From contig JAJYCH010000247.1 in assembly GCA_021778575.1 (NCBI GenBank), positions 1-7,136 of the forward strand: 7,136 nt of DNA. Direction: 5' to 3'. The first letter of the stretch is position 1. Each line of letters opens with the position of its first letter. Under the pieces are notes generated by a model, which saw only the letters and a list, made by a program, of their open reading frames with translations, did no database searches and was not told where the DNA came from. The DNA comes from Planctomycetota bacterium. GTDB lineage: Bacteria; Planctomycetota; Planctomycetia; Isosphaerales; Isosphaeraceae. Below, piece after piece: positions 6,760 to 7,136 of the stretch. Position numbers and translations under genes: made by a program.

Positions 6760-6893
6760 TTAAAGTATAGCGGCTTCCTTGCCAGAGATCATCCGCAATT
6801 CTACGAGAAATTACTGGGATTCCCGGCCGTCAATATCAAACTAGCGACCAATTTGTGCCAATCCCCGCATCGCGTTGACTTCCCCCTGAACTA
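6760..6893 (+). pseudogene. Short reading-frame fragment, possibly the tail of a FeeM-like acyltransferase
   Basis: An open stretch of 44 codons without a start, closed upstream by TAG (6757-6759) and ending at TAG (6891-6893). It reads ARDHPQFYEKLLGFPAVNI. The 'HP.FYE.LLGF' pattern followed by 'PAVN' resembles the segment of N-acyl amino acid synthase (FeeM/GNAT-type) proteins that reads roughly 'HA.FY.R.LGF...P.VN'. Homology is inferred from this one motif. It overlaps the toxin-antitoxin promoter, so it may be an old gene cut off when the module arrived. It could equally be chance. Confidence 0.25.
6764..6792 (-). promoter_or_regulatory. Candidate promoter of the toxin-antitoxin operon
   Basis: On the minus strand, TATACT (6764-6769; 5 of 6 consensus) lies 17 bases after a weak -35 ATGATC (6787-6792; 3 of 6). 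Transcription would begin near 6757 and leave a leader of about 58 bases before the antitoxin ATG. No clear operator palindrome is visible, in line with an antitoxin that lacks a DNA-binding domain. Confidence 0.4.
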
Positions 6894-7013
6894 GAATACG
6901 GGGGCCCGAATTTTGCGGGATGAGTGGATTCGGCGAAGTTTTTCGGAACAAACGCGGTCGATTTTCCTCTCTGAGGCCGTCCATGCGCATCCTGACCGCT
7001 CCGCCGGACGAGA

Positions 7014-7136
7014 TCAACCGGCAGATAATGACGCGGCATCTTCGTTCAACGACGGCCGGAGCCCCCGATTCACCGCTTCGTTCAATGCTCTGGCCTTCAG
7101 GACAAGCCCGCGCCGGTAGAGGCTCATCAGGGTGTC
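7014..7136 (-). CDS. C-terminal 40 codons of an unidentified gene running off the window
   Basis: An open minus-strand frame enters from the right edge and ends at TGA (7014-7016). It encodes DTLMSLYRRGLVLKARALNE and a further 20 residues ending SLSAG. The upstream part is helix-like and basic. By hand count over 7021-7136, GC at codon positions 1, 2 and 3 of this frame is about 62, 49 and 74%, the pattern expected for a GC-rich gene. The competing plus frames do not show that order. I do not recognise the family from so short a tail. Its stop lies about 315 bases upstream of the antitoxin ATG on the same strand, so the antitoxin probably has its own promoter. Confidence 0.4.
   Translation of the reverse strand, partial: DTLMSLYRRGLVLKARALNEAVNRGLRPSLNEDAASLSAG

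Noticed and set aside
6875..6897. TTGACT plus TAGAAT as a plus-strand promoter
   Set aside because: The spacing is 11 bases, too short for a sigma-70 promoter, and no confident plus-strand gene follows.
6983..7136. Plus-strand ATG with GAGG six bases upstream, open to the window end (MRILTAPPDEINRQ)
   Set aside because: The start looks good, but the second half loses the GC-rich third position and reads like shadow. The opposite strand frame has the better codon-position pattern.

Overview
The window looks like a stretch of a planctomycete chromosome, most likely from the Isosphaeraceae. This placement is an inference. It rests on GC-rich coding DNA with strongly GC-biased third codon positions, a PEP-CTERM surface protein of the choice-of-anchor A type, a very long membrane protein with a TPR tail of a kind common in that phylum, long intergenic gaps, and several starts without a Shine-Dalgarno site.

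Layout. A small VOC/glyoxalase-fold gene (72-449, minus) is followed by about 700 bases with no confident gene. Next comes a secreted, exosortase-type surface protein (1149-2114, plus), with a TTG start supported by a good ribosome binding site. It converges on a 1102-residue polytopic membrane protein (2280-5588, minus). The gap between these two genes holds a strong hairpin flanked by A and T runs that can terminate both. The large protein combines a GT-C-like membrane part, an extracytoplasmic domain, TPR-type helical repeats and a proline-rich tail.

Upstream of it, on the same strand, lies a toxin-antitoxin module of the RES/Xre (MbcTA/ParST) class with visibly lower GC. The 110-residue antitoxin (6366-6698) has a Xre/MbcA/ParS toxin-binding domain but no helix-turn-helix. 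The RES NAD+-degrading toxin (5722-6373) starts inside the antitoxin stop region with an 8-base overlap. The toxin is not one open frame. Its N-terminal 65 codons end at a TAG, and the rest of the RES domain continues without loss in the +1 frame. All hallmark residues survive across the junction. The gene is therefore a very recent pseudogene, a sequence error, or a product of +1 recoding. This is the most interesting object in the window.

Beyond the antitoxin promoter lie a short plus-strand fragment that may be the tail of a FeeM-like acyltransferase, and the last 40 codons of an unidentified minus-strand gene that runs off the right edge. The genes do not form one pathway. The toxin-antitoxin pair is the only clear functional unit and looks inserted between older housekeeping-type or surface genes.
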